Source: Hominiventricola filiformis | GTDB taxonomy: Bacteria > Bacillota > Clostridia > Lachnospirales > Lachnospiraceae | Reading direction: 5' to 3' | NCBI RefSeq assembly: GCF_020686965.1 | Contig: NZ_JAJEPS010000014.1 | Span: 16,094 to 80,093, forward strand | DNA length: 64,000 bases | Shown: positions 34,424 through 43,434 of the stretch, one piece after another | Layout: each line of letters opens with the position of its first letter | Numbering within the stretch: the stretch's first letter is position 1 | Notes under the pieces: generated by a model | The model's input: the letters and a program-made list of their open reading frames with translations, nothing else | Told to the model about the DNA's origin: nothing | Databases searched by the model: none | Program-made: the position numbers and the translations under genes

Positions 34424-35401
34424 CTACTGAACGATCGGGAACAACATCTTCTGATTTGTTTCGTCGTAGAGATTTGTCCGGTCAATCACCAGATAACCGG
34501 TATAAATGTTCTTATGAGACTCTCCCCTGTATTCCAGTTTTTTTGCAAGCTCTTCCACACTTTGATATCCCATATAAAAATCGTTGGGAACCACAAGCTT
34601 TCTGATAAATCCCCGGTCCAGATAATACATTACTTTTTCGGAATTTCCGATTCCATACAATTTGCATTGATTTAACATGTCCTGGTTTTCTGCAAGGTAA
34701 TCCACTGCTCTCTCTGTCATATCATTTTCCAGTGAAATTACAATATCCGCTCCAGTCTCCCAGCAATCATTTTCCGCAGCTTCGTCCGGAGTTCTCCCCA
34801 TTTCATGCAATTCCCAGACCACCTGTATTTCACTGTCTTCAAGGCCTTCCTTTAATCCCTGTATTCTCTGCCGGATGGACAGCTCGCCTGTATTTCCGCA
34901 AAAGATTCCTACCCTTTTTCCCTGCAGACTTTCTCCATAATCTGCACGAATCTGCCCGGCCAGCACACCGCCCAGTTTCCGGTTGTCTGGTCCCACCGTC
35001 TGGTAATACTCTTCCGGTGTGATATCTGTCTCCAGCAATACACACTGATCCCTTGGGACGATTTCTTCCAGCTTTTCACCGATTCCTTCACTTGCGTACA
35101 TCTGCAAAATCAATCCATCTGCTCCGGATTCCATCTCCCGCGCAGCCATCTCCAGTTCTGCTGTAACACTCCACAGCTTTACCGTTGATACATAGTTTAG
35201 GCGCAGATTGTAATCCTTCGCCGCCGCTTCCATGCCTTCCTTCAAAGCTGTCCACCGATTACTGGTACTGTTATCTACAATTACAGATATGGATTTTCTT
35301 TTTACCTCCTGCCGTTCCCCGGTCAGCAGCAGAAGCAGAGAAAAAATCACAAGTAAAAATCCCATCAGCACATACAGCAATATTTTTTTAGTTCTTTTCA
35401 T
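34424..35401 (-). CDS. Membrane-anchored sugar-binding protein, likely sensor partner
   Basis: A 325-residue protein with one N-terminal membrane helix (about 8-27) and no lipobox, then a periplasmic-binding-protein/LacI-type domain (SVIVDNSTSNRWTALKEGMEAAAKDYNLRLNYVST...). The ATG at 35401 overlaps the end of the kinase gene by 14 bp and follows GGAGGTG. Position and anchoring resemble XylFII-type proteins that pair with a sensor kinase and detect sugar for it. An open frame further upstream is not coding. Confidence 0.8.
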   Translation of the reverse strand: MKRTKKILLYVLMGFLLVIFSLLLLLTGERQEVKRKSISVIVDNSTSNRWTALKEGMEAAAKDYNLRLNYVSTVKLWSVTAELEMAAREMESGADGLILQMYASEGIGEKLEEIVPRDQCVLLETDITPEEYYQTVGPDNRKLGGVLAGQIRADYGESLQGKRVGIFCGNTGELSIRQRIQGLKEGLEDSEIQVVWELHEMGRTPDEAAENDCWETGADIVISLENDMTERAVDYLAENQDMLNQCKLYGIGNSEKVMYYLDRGFIRKLVVPNDFYMGYQSVEELAKKLEYRGESHKNIYTGYLVIDRTNLYDETNQKMLFPIVQ

Positions 35402-37229
35402 CTGCTGCACCTCCCGAACGTTCCAGTCTTCTTCCATCCAGATATTCCTGAATGTCTGCTGAATACGGAATATACGGAAGTCGAATTCTGACAAGCGTTC
35501 CTTCATCAGGCTCACTCTCAATTTCCAGCCCGTATCCTTCTCCAAACCGGATTCTGATCCGGTTATGTACATTGATCACGCCCACTCCGGAACCATGCTT
35601 AGGCACGTGGTTATTGTCTGTAAGCAGCTTTTCTACCATTTCTTCGGACATACCAAGTCCATTATCCCGGACTTCGATGCAGACATCATCTCCGTCACGA
35701 TATCCTGTCACATGAATCTCACCTTCGTCATCCATACCTTCGACACCATAATAGATGGCATTTTCCAGAAGCGGCTGAATGATCAGCTTCACCGTGCAGC
35801 AGTCTTTGATCTCGTCCGCAATCTGGAAATCTACCTGAAAACTGTTCTTGTAGCGGATTTTCTGAATGTTCATGTAATTCTGTGCATGCTTCACCTCATC
35901 TTCAATCCGGATAATCGTCTTTCCTTTGCTCAGGCTGATCCGGAACAGACTTGCCAGCTGTGAAATCATGAATACAGCATCCTCATACCGTTCTCCTTCG
36001 ATCATCCAGGTAATGGACTCCAGTGTGTTGTACAGGAAATGCGGGTTAATCTGGGACTGCAGTGCATCCAACTCACTCTTACGCTTCTCTTCCTGTTCCA
36101 TCAGCACATCTTCCATCAATTTCCGTATCTGTTCCACTGTCGATTTCAATGTACGTCCCAGATGTTCGACTTCTGTTAAACCACCAATATAAATATCCGG
36201 GCTCATATTTCCGGCTTCCCATTCTTTTACGGAATCATTTAATTTTTCCAGCGGATGCGCAATGCTGGAAGAGACCAGCTGATTCAGAATAATGATAATC
36301 ATCATCGTAAGAAGCAGCACCAGTACAAACAGGACCCTGGTTTCATACATTCCAACATTCAGCACACTCATGGGCATCACGCTGACTATTTTCCATCCGG
36401 TATAGCTGACGGTTTTTACTGTAACCAGCCGTTTTTCCCCATGAAAATATTCTTTATGACTTCCATCATCCCAGTTGGCCGTCTCCATATTGTTTTCTTC
36501 ATATAGTCCCGCATAGATCAGTTTCTGTTTCGGGTGATAGATAATCTCCCCATCTGCATCCATCAGATACAGATACTCCGAATCTGTTCCTGTATTAGCT
36601 TTTTCCAACAGCTGCTCCATACTGGAATAATTCATATCAACCAGCAAAACCCCCAGCTTTGCACTCCCGTTCGTCGTAAGCTCCACTGCACGACTCAAGG
36701 AAATCACCCAATAATACCGGTAGCTGGGATCATCAAACAGATTCTGCACATGTGGTGTAGAAAAATGAAAATTCTCCATCTGGTTGACCGCTTTTGTAAA
36801 CCACTGCTGCCTAGTCACATCAAGCCCTGTCTTTTCCGCTGACAGAGGAACTGCTTCCACCAGCTCACCGTCTCCGGTATAACAGGCGATACTGATCAGG
36901 TTTTCCTTATTTACATCATACAGAAGATTCATCTCCTGCGCCATGGAGTCCACTGCCAGATCTTTGTCTTTGATGACTGAATAATACATGGTATCAGAAA
37001 CTCGTCGCATACCTTTCAGATATGTTTCCAGATTGGTTGCCGTCTGATCCAGCAGCTGCCCTGAGCTCTCTGACATCATCCTTTCCATCCTGTGCGCTAC
37101 CAGATTATACATGGTCGTTCCAAAAATGCCGACTGCAAACAACGCTACCATCGTAAAGGACAATGCAAGTCCCATACGCACCGACAATGGATTCAAATAT
37201 TTTTTCCACAGTTCCCCGATTCTTCTCAC
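35388..37229 (-). CDS. YesM-type sensor histidine kinase
   Basis: A 613-residue kinase: a membrane helix, an outside double-Cache-like sensor domain (to about 290), a second helix, HAMP (PLEKLNDSVKEWEAGN), His_kinase box QINPHFLYNTLESITW and HATPase with N box ENAIYYG and DNGLGMSEEM. Pairs with the YesN-like regulator upstream (overlap ATGA) and with the binding proteins downstream. Likely senses a sugar and controls mglBAC. Confidence 0.92.
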   Translation of the reverse strand: MRRIGELWKKYLNPLSVRMGLALSFTMVALFAVGIFGTTMYNLVAHRMERMMSESSGQLLDQTATNLETYLKGMRRVSDTMYYSVIKDKDLAVDSMAQEMNLLYDVNKENLISIACYTGDGELVEAVPLSAEKTGLDVTRQQWFTKAVNQMENFHFSTPHVQNLFDDPSYRYYWVISLSRAVELTTNGSAKLGVLLVDMNYSSMEQLLEKANTGTDSEYLYLMDADGEIIYHPKQKLIYAGLYEENNMETANWDDGSHKEYFHGEKRLVTVKTVSYTGWKIVSVMPMSVLNVGMYETRVLFVLVLLLTMMIIIILNQLVSSSIAHPLEKLNDSVKEWEAGNMSPDIYIGGLTEVEHLGRTLKSTVEQIRKLMEDVLMEQEEKRKSELDALQSQINPHFLYNTLESITWMIEGERYEDAVFMISQLASLFRISLSKGKTIIRIEDEVKHAQNYMNIQKIRYKNSFQVDFQIADEIKDCCTVKLIIQPLLENAIYYGVEGMDDEGEIHVTGYRDGDDVCIEVRDNGLGMSEEMVEKLLTDNNHVPKHGSGVGVINVHNRIRIRFGEGYGLEIESEPDEGTLVRIRLPYIPYSADIQEYLDGRRLERSGGAADEKN

Positions 37230-38851
37230 TTCTGCTCCAGTCTGTCCGCTTTGTACTTGGAAGGTGACATACCATATTGTTTCTTAAATACATAGCTGAA
37301 ATAATTCGGCTCCGCATATCCTACTTTCTCGGCAATCATGTAAGTCTTGTCATTTCCTGTCATCAGAAGACTGACCGCCTGCTCCATTCGGTAATCTGTC
37401 AGAAACCGTACAAATGTTTTCCCCGTTTCCTTCTTGAAAATTGTCGAGAAATATGCGGAACTGACATTCAGTTTTTTGCAGATCACCTCCACACTCAGAT
37501 CCTGATCCGCATAATGTTCCTTTACATATTCCACTGCATTCTGTACGAACACTTTCGTCGTATCCTGACGTTCAAACGTCACAGCTTTCTGGAGATTTCT
37601 GCAGATCTTCACCAGCCAGCTGCCAAGAGCCTCCGCGGATTCCAGCTGCAAAACTTTGGTATAGACATCCTGGCTGCTTCCAAAGATTTCTTCCATATTA
37701 AGCTGATGGCTGCTGATAAACCGGAACAGTTCTGCCAGCAAATCCATCAGCACAACCCGGTACTGCTGCATGGACAGCTGCGCCCCTGACAACCATCCGG
37801 TGAATTCTGCAATGGCATCTTCCAGTCCCTGCTGCTCACCCACCCTGACTTTCTTGATAATCTGCTGAATATACGAACTGTAAGCATCCTCCCAGTTCAT
37901 CTCCACTCTTTCCGCCGGTTCTACATCCGCAATACTGATTGCCCTTGTATTTCCATACAATACACGGTAAGATACTGCCTGCTTTGCTCCCTGATAAGAC
38001 AGTGGAATCTGTTCCAGATTATTGCACAGATAACCAATGCCCGCTGTAATCCTGACGTTCAGCACACGGTTTCCCATCCGACAGAGCCGGTCCAGATCAT
38101 TCGTATATTCCAGCATCTCCTCTTTATCACTCAGCTGAGAGATCATGATAATATCACCCAGATAGATCAAAAATCTGCTTCTCCATCTCCGGTCCGTCTG
38201 CTCTTCCGCGTACTTCTGCACAGACATAGCCATCAGAAACGGATCCATTCCATTCTCCTCAACGGACTGGGAACTCAAGTGCAGAACTGTCACCACATAA
38301 TATGGACCTGGAAGCCTGATCTGATAAGTATCCATATATTTATAAATCTGTCCTGACGTAATTCTGCCCTCCAGAAGAGCCATATACAGACTTTCCTGCA
38401 GAACCGGCAGACTTTCCATATAATAAGATTTGAGTTTTTCCGTATCTCTCTTTTCCGCACGCTCCTGATCCAGGTCATTTTTCACCCGTTCAAAGACCTC
38501 TTTTAATTCCACTGCATTCACCGGCTTTAAAAGATACTCCTCTGCCTCCATCTTAATAGCTTCCTTAGCATATTCAAACTCGTCAAATCCGGAAAAAATA
38601 ATCACCCGGATGGTGCGGGATAATTCTTTCAGCTTTCTGCACAAAGTCAGTCCGTCCATATAAGGCATCTTAATATCCGTCATCACAATATCCGGTGTCA
38701 GTTCCTCCGCCATCTCCAGTGCCTCCACACCGTTGGCTGCATGGCCGATAATGGTCAGTCCCATGCTCTCCCAGTCCAGCTTTTTCATAATAATCCGGAT
38801 AATATCTTCTTCATCGTCCACCAGCAGAACGGAATATCTGTTGTTGTCCAT
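37226..38851 (-). CDS. YesN-type response regulator with AraC output domain
   Basis: A 541-residue regulator: receiver domain with Asp59 (DIVMTDIKMPYMDG) and Lys in LLKPV, a long middle region, and a C-terminal AraC double helix-turn-helix (DLSVEVICKKLNVSSAYFSTIFKKETGKTFVRFL, then MIAEKVGYAEPNYFSYVFKKQYGMSPSKYK). First gene of the operon; ribosome site CAGGGGGA. It begins right behind mglC and its terminator, so regulator and likely target operon are neighbours. Confidence 0.92.
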   Translation of the reverse strand: MDNNRYSVLLVDDEEDIIRIIMKKLDWESMGLTIIGHAANGVEALEMAEELTPDIVMTDIKMPYMDGLTLCRKLKELSRTIRVIIFSGFDEFEYAKEAIKMEAEEYLLKPVNAVELKEVFERVKNDLDQERAEKRDTEKLKSYYMESLPVLQESLYMALLEGRITSGQIYKYMDTYQIRLPGPYYVVTVLHLSSQSVEENGMDPFLMAMSVQKYAEEQTDRRWRSRFLIYLGDIIMISQLSDKEEMLEYTNDLDRLCRMGNRVLNVRITAGIGYLCNNLEQIPLSYQGAKQAVSYRVLYGNTRAISIADVEPAERVEMNWEDAYSSYIQQIIKKVRVGEQQGLEDAIAEFTGWLSGAQLSMQQYRVVLMDLLAELFRFISSHQLNMEEIFGSSQDVYTKVLQLESAEALGSWLVKICRNLQKAVTFERQDTTKVFVQNAVEYVKEHYADQDLSVEVICKKLNVSSAYFSTIFKKETGKTFVRFLTDYRMEQAVSLLMTGNDKTYMIAEKVGYAEPNYFSYVFKKQYGMSPSKYKADRLEQK

Positions 38852-38888
38852 AAAATCCCCCTGTACACTTTCCTCTACATATAAAAAT

Positions 38889-38916
38889 GACGGCGGGGGT
38901 CCACACCCCTGCCGCC
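38889..38916 (-). terminator. Terminator of the mglBAC operon
   Basis: GGCGGCAGGGG and CCCCCGCCGTC form a GC-rich stem followed on the minus strand by ATTTTTAT. A TATAAT-like box lies just before it, so the yesN-like gene may have a promoter that overlaps the mglC end. Confidence 0.82.
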
Positions 38917-38935
38917 ATCTATTATACTATATAGT

Positions 38936-39925
38936 TTATTTCTTTGCCACGTACTTTCTGATATCCAGAGAAATTGCGACGAAGATAACAACGCCGATTG
39001 CAATGTACTGTGCATTTGCATTAACGCCCATGTACTGCAGAGCGATCTTCAAGAGCTCAAATACTGCAACACCGACAAATGCGGAAGATACTTTACCACG
39101 TCCACCGGTAACGGATACACCACCGATGGTACATGCAGCGATTGCCTCCATCTCGTAACCATAACCAAGCTGTACAGATGCTCCACCGGATTTTGCACCC
39201 AGCATGAATCCTGCCAGACCATACATAGCTGCTGCTTTCATGTAGATGAGAATCAGAGTCAGTTTTACCGGAACACCGGCAACCTCTGCTGCCTGCGGGT
39301 TTCCACCGATTGCATACATATATTTTCCATGACGGGTCATATTGAAAATAAACCAGGTAATTGCTGCTACAACAAGAGCAATCCATACCAGATAGCTAAG
39401 ACCCAGGAATTTACCACTTCCTACGTTAGTGTACTCTGTCGTAAAGCCACCAAGGGGAGTTGCGTTGGTAAACAGCATGTTCAGACCATATACAATCTCC
39501 ATGGTTGCCAGCGTTGCAATGAACGGAGGTACACTTAAGTAAGCAATGAAGAAACCGGTAATCGTACCGAAGATTGCACAGATCACCATAGCGATCAGTG
39601 CTGCGAGGAACACATTCAGCGGCTGCATATCCGGGAAAAATTTACCGGAATAATCCATTCTCTGCAGCAGTACACCGGAGATACATCCGCCAAGACCGAT
39701 CAGACGTCCTGCGGAAAGGTCACATCCTGCGGTAATAACGCAGCCCGCAATACCAAGTGCGATTACCAGACGGAAACTCATGTTGTTTAACAGGTTCGTT
39801 AAGTTATTCAGTGTAAAAAAGTTCTGGGTAGTCACTCCGGCTACAATAACCAGAATGAACATAACAATAATAACACCATTATTAATCAGAAAATCTGTAA
39901 TCTGTTTCTGCTTTGTCTTTTCCAT
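38936..39925 (-). CDS. mglC: Galactose/methylgalactoside ABC permease
   Basis: A 329-residue membrane protein of the RbsC/MglC family with about ten helices (LSAGRLIGLGGCISG, FFIAYLSVPPFIATLATMEIVYGLNMLFTNATPLGG, GRGKVSSAFVGVAVFELLKIALQYMGV). Imports galactose-type sugars with MglA and MglB. Ribosome site AAGGAGGAT. Last gene of mglBAC. Confidence 0.93.
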   Translation of the reverse strand: MEKTKQKQITDFLINNGVIIVMFILVIVAGVTTQNFFTLNNLTNLLNNMSFRLVIALGIAGCVITAGCDLSAGRLIGLGGCISGVLLQRMDYSGKFFPDMQPLNVFLAALIAMVICAIFGTITGFFIAYLSVPPFIATLATMEIVYGLNMLFTNATPLGGFTTEYTNVGSGKFLGLSYLVWIALVVAAITWFIFNMTRHGKYMYAIGGNPQAAEVAGVPVKLTLILIYMKAAAMYGLAGFMLGAKSGGASVQLGYGYEMEAIAACTIGGVSVTGGRGKVSSAFVGVAVFELLKIALQYMGVNANAQYIAIGVVIFVAISLDIRKYVAKK

Positions 39926-39947
39926 TCTTATTCATCCTCCTTCAGCA

Positions 39948-41456
39948 TCAGAATCGTGTTGCAAACTGCATAACGTTTGCCTGAGACATCTCTTCTTTTT
40001 CCGTGATCTCACCAGTCAGACGTCCGTTACACATGACACATACTCTGTCAGACATTCCAAGCAGCTCAGCCATCTCTGAGGAAATCATGATAATTGCCTT
40101 GCCCTGTTTTGCCAGGTCTACCATAATTTCATAAATCTCATGCTTGGCTCCAACGTCGATACCACGGGTCGGCTCATCCATGATCAGCACATCCGGGTCG
40201 TTTGCCAGCCATCTGGATACGATAACTTTCTGCTGGTTACCACCGGACAGGTTGGCGATATGTTCTTTCATGCTGGGAGTCTTAATTCTCAGTTTTTCAA
40301 TGCTCTCATCCACAACTTTATTAATTTCTTTGTGGTCCAGAACAAATCCTGCTTTCAGATATTTGTTATACACCGACACGCCTACGTTGTCCTTGATGGA
40401 CAGGCAGCCGAAGATACCATTTCCACGACGGTCCTCGGTAATCAGTCCGATACCCGCATTCATGGCATCAATGGGGTGCTTAATATTCACTTTCTTACCG
40501 TGGATATAGATCTCACCAGATGCTACTCCACGGATTCCGAAGATACCTTCCATCAGCTCCGTTCTCTGGGCTCCGACCAGTCCTCCGAATCCGAGAATCT
40601 CACCTTTGCGAAGCTTAAAGCTTACATGCTGGAAAGATTTTTCATGAATGGAGCACAGGTCTTTCACTTCGAGAACCACATCACCAATCTCGTTATCTTT
40701 GTCAGGATATACATTTGTCAGCTCACGGCCAACCATCTTGGCAATGATCTGTTCTGTTGTCATCTCAGCTGCAGGCCAGGTGCCTACATAACCGCCATCT
40801 CGCATGACCGTAATGTCATCGGCAATTCTCTTGATCTCATCCATCTTATGAGAGATGTAGATCATGGCTACTCCCTTGTCTCTCAGATCATTCATGATCC
40901 GGAACAGGGCATCTACTTCTTTATCGGATAGAGAGGAAGTCGGCTCATCGAAAATCACTACCTTTGCCTGATGAGAAACTGCCTTTGCAATCTCAACAGA
41001 CTGCATCTGACCGATGGACAAGGAACCAAGCTGGGCTTTCGGATCGAAATCCATACCAACCTCATCCAGCCACATCTTCGTATCCTCATACATTTTTTTA
41101 TGGTCGATCACTTTCAGTGGACCATAATTCTTCGTAGGAAATCTTCCCAGGAACAGGTTCTCACCTACGCTTCTTGCCAGAACCGGCTGCAGCTCCTGAT
41201 GTACCATGGCAATACCTTTACTCATGGCATCATCCGGATCCTTAACTTCAATCTTTTCACCATCCAGATAAATCTCTCCGGCATCCATCTTGTAGATACC
41301 AAACAGACATTTCATCAGAGTGGACTTACCTGCACCATTTTCTCCCATCAGCGCATGGACTGTGCCGGGACGAACTGACAACTGCACATTGTCAAGCGCC
41401 TTAACGCCGGGAAAGGACTTGCAGATGCCCTTCAACTCCAGTTTATACTCAGCCAT
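39948..41456 (-). CDS. mglA: Galactose/methylgalactoside ABC ATPase (two cassettes)
   Basis: A 502-residue protein with two ATPase cassettes as in all CUT2 sugar importers: first Walker A GENGAGKST with LSIGQMQSVEIAKA signature, second cassette with a degenerate Walker A (FGGLVGAQRTELMEG) and LSGGNQQKVIVSRW signature. The ATG at 41456 follows GAAGGAG. Separated from mglB by a hairpin. Confidence 0.95.
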   Translation of the reverse strand: MAEYKLELKGICKSFPGVKALDNVQLSVRPGTVHALMGENGAGKSTLMKCLFGIYKMDAGEIYLDGEKIEVKDPDDAMSKGIAMVHQELQPVLARSVGENLFLGRFPTKNYGPLKVIDHKKMYEDTKMWLDEVGMDFDPKAQLGSLSIGQMQSVEIAKAVSHQAKVVIFDEPTSSLSDKEVDALFRIMNDLRDKGVAMIYISHKMDEIKRIADDITVMRDGGYVGTWPAAEMTTEQIIAKMVGRELTNVYPDKDNEIGDVVLEVKDLCSIHEKSFQHVSFKLRKGEILGFGGLVGAQRTELMEGIFGIRGVASGEIYIHGKKVNIKHPIDAMNAGIGLITEDRRGNGIFGCLSIKDNVGVSVYNKYLKAGFVLDHKEINKVVDESIEKLRIKTPSMKEHIANLSGGNQQKVIVSRWLANDPDVLIMDEPTRGIDVGAKHEIYEIMVDLAKQGKAIIMISSEMAELLGMSDRVCVMCNGRLTGEITEKEEMSQANVMQFATRF

Positions 41457-41481
41457 TTTGCTCTCCTTCTTCAATCAGCTT

Positions 41482-41514
41482 AAAAAATGCGGACGCCGTT
41501 GTCCAACGCCCGCA
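41482..41514 (-). terminator. Attenuating hairpin between mglB and mglA
   Basis: Minus strand TGCGGGCG and CGTCCGCA with a TTGGACAACGG loop, followed by six T. Such partial terminators keep the binding protein in excess over the membrane parts. Confidence 0.7.
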
Positions 41515-41530
41515 CCATGTTCAGAATTAA

Positions 41531-42658
41531 TTATTTTACCATGTCAAGAACTTCCTGAGCATTATCCTGAGTAACTTTTACGTAGTCACAACCAATGTAG
41601 TGCTCATTTCCAGCTCCGGTCAGGTAGTTGATTGCAGCATCAGCAGCGCTGTGAGACTGTGAGAAGTGATCATTAAATACAGTACCGGTCATGGTTCCTG
41701 CAATTACAGACTCAAGAGCCTCAGACAGAGCATCTACACCTACCAGGTAGATATCCTTGCCTACAGTACGGTTAGCTGCCTGAATAGCCTGTAAAGCACC
41801 CATTGCCATTGCATCGTTGTTACAGAATACAACTTCTACATCGTTTCCAAACTGTCCAAGTGCATTAGCAACGATCTGCTGTGCCTGATCCTGCTGCCAG
41901 TTACCAACCTGATCAGTCAGGCAGCTAACTTCAAGACCTGCATCCTCAAGAGCTTTTACAGAGAACTCGGTACGATACTGAGCATCTACGTTCTCCGGGT
42001 CACCCTCTACCATGATGTAATCAACTTTTCCGTTTCCGTTGAAGTCAAGTGCATCAAGTCCAAGATCAGAAATGATCTCGCCCTGGAAAGTACCGGACTG
42101 ACGAGCATCACAGCCTACATAGGTAACATCCCAGTTATTGTCTGCCCATCTCTGCTCCTCTGTCTCATCCGGCTCACGGTTGATGTATACCAGCGGAATT
42201 CCAGCATCTACTACTTTATCAGTAATGGTAGCTGCGGAAGAAGAGTTAACCGGGTTGATAATCAGAACGTCAACACCCTCAGTGATGAAGTTGTCAATCT
42301 GTCCGGACTGGGTAGCCTGGTCGTTAGCACCGTCAACGATCTTGATGTTCTCTGCTTTGAATCCTTTGCTCTCCAGATAAGACTGAAGCTCGGTACGGAA
42401 CAGAGTCATGAAGTTGTCGGAGAACTGATAGATACAAACGCCGACTTTCTTGTCTGCCAGATCACCATCTACTGCGTCTGCTGCTGCATCTGCGGTATCC
42501 TCAGCGTCTGCTGCGTCTGCCTCTGTGGTCTCTTCTGCTGCTGCATCATCTGCCGGTGCGGTAGTGTCAGCGGTCTCGGTCTTGCTGCCGCCACATCCTA
42601 CTGCCATGGTTGCTACCATTGTCACTGCAAGAATCATGCTCACTGCTTTTCTTTTCAT
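41531..42658 (-). CDS. mglB: Galactose/glucose-binding lipoprotein
   Basis: A 375-residue lipoprotein (lipobox AVGC, Cys22) with an acidic Ala/Asp/Glu-rich linker (about 28-65) and an MglB domain (VGVCIYQFSDNFMTLF, YINREPDE, DYIMVEGDPENVDAQYRTEF, VEVVFCNNDAMAMGALQAI). First gene of mglBAC; ribosome site GGGAGG. Its upstream region holds a TTGACT...TATATT cluster but no arrangement I trust as a promoter. Confidence 0.93.
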   Translation of the reverse strand: MKRKAVSMILAVTMVATMAVGCGGSKTETADTTAPADDAAAEETTEADAADAEDTADAAADAVDGDLADKKVGVCIYQFSDNFMTLFRTELQSYLESKGFKAENIKIVDGANDQATQSGQIDNFITEGVDVLIINPVNSSSAATITDKVVDAGIPLVYINREPDETEEQRWADNNWDVTYVGCDARQSGTFQGEIISDLGLDALDFNGNGKVDYIMVEGDPENVDAQYRTEFSVKALEDAGLEVSCLTDQVGNWQQDQAQQIVANALGQFGNDVEVVFCNNDAMAMGALQAIQAANRTVGKDIYLVGVDALSEALESVIAGTMTGTVFNDHFSQSHSAADAAINYLTGAGNEHYIGCDYVKVTQDNAQEVLDMVK

Positions 42659-42845
42659 TTTACTAGTTACCTCCCATTTTTAATTGTTCTTTAATGTGTA
42701 ACCCACCTTGTTACTAATGACAATATAACAGGAGTCAACTGCAAAAAACATAGAATATTCTTCTGTCTTTCTTAAAAATTCTTCTTTTTATTTTGTGCAA
42801 TTTTATTATTTCATATATTTTCAAAGTGCATTTTTCGTAATTCCG

Positions 42846-43394
42846 TCAAATCAACCGTAGAAATACCTCTGCTGTATGTTCCAGAAGCTCATCCGGATAC
42901 TCATAATGGATCGTGTGAAGTGCTGCATGGTCTTCTCCGGCTCCGATTCCGAAAAAAGCTCCCTTACACTTCTTTAAATAATGTCCAAAATCCTCGCTCC
43001 AACGCATGGGAACTTCCAGTGGCTTCCCATTGCATCTCCCCATGACTTTCGCAGCACAACCCGGATCATTTTCCGTTGCGGGAAAGACGTCCTGCTCTTC
43101 CATCTCAACTCCAAGTCCGTCTGCTCCCGCCAGATCTTTTGCCGTCCTCCACACAGTCTCCCGTAAGAGTTCCAGATCTTTTTCATGTTCTGCCCGGAAT
43201 GCGATTCCATTTCCGGCACCTTCCCTGTGTGCCGCATAAAATCCTCCCCCGCAATCATTGAGTTCCAGGCTGGTATGCGCTGTCAAAAAGTTCTGCAGAG
43301 TCTCTTTTGTCTGCTTCTCCTGACCGGATATCTCCGGACAGGCATGCAGCGTATGTCTTAAATTTGTGATCTGTTCTCTTATATATGTATCCAT
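42846..43394 (-). pseudogene. M20 family amidohydrolase with a large internal deletion
   Basis: A 182-residue frame that joins the first part of an M20 peptidase/amidohydrolase (IREQITNLRHTLHACPEISGQE ... GNGIAFRAE) directly to its last part (HEKDLELLRETVW ... EEQDVFPATENDP ... RWSEDFGHYLKKCKGAFFGIGAGEDH). The middle, with the MDALPI and HxCGHDxH metal motifs and the dimerization domain (roughly 190 residues), is missing. The reading frame is intact, so it may still be translated, but it cannot be an active enzyme. GGAG ten bases before the ATG. Confidence 0.8.
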
Positions 43395-43434
43395 GACGTT
43401 CACACTCCTGTATTATTTTAATACACCTTTTCTG

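Noticed and set aside
33398..35401. The two sugar-binding protein genes as part of a second complete ABC importer
   Set aside because: No permease or ATPase gene accompanies them; they sit in the kinase/regulator operon, and mglBAC has its own binding protein.
40140..40931. Long plus-strand frame inside mglA
   Set aside because: Shadow of the mglA coding sequence; no ribosome site and no sensible protein pattern.
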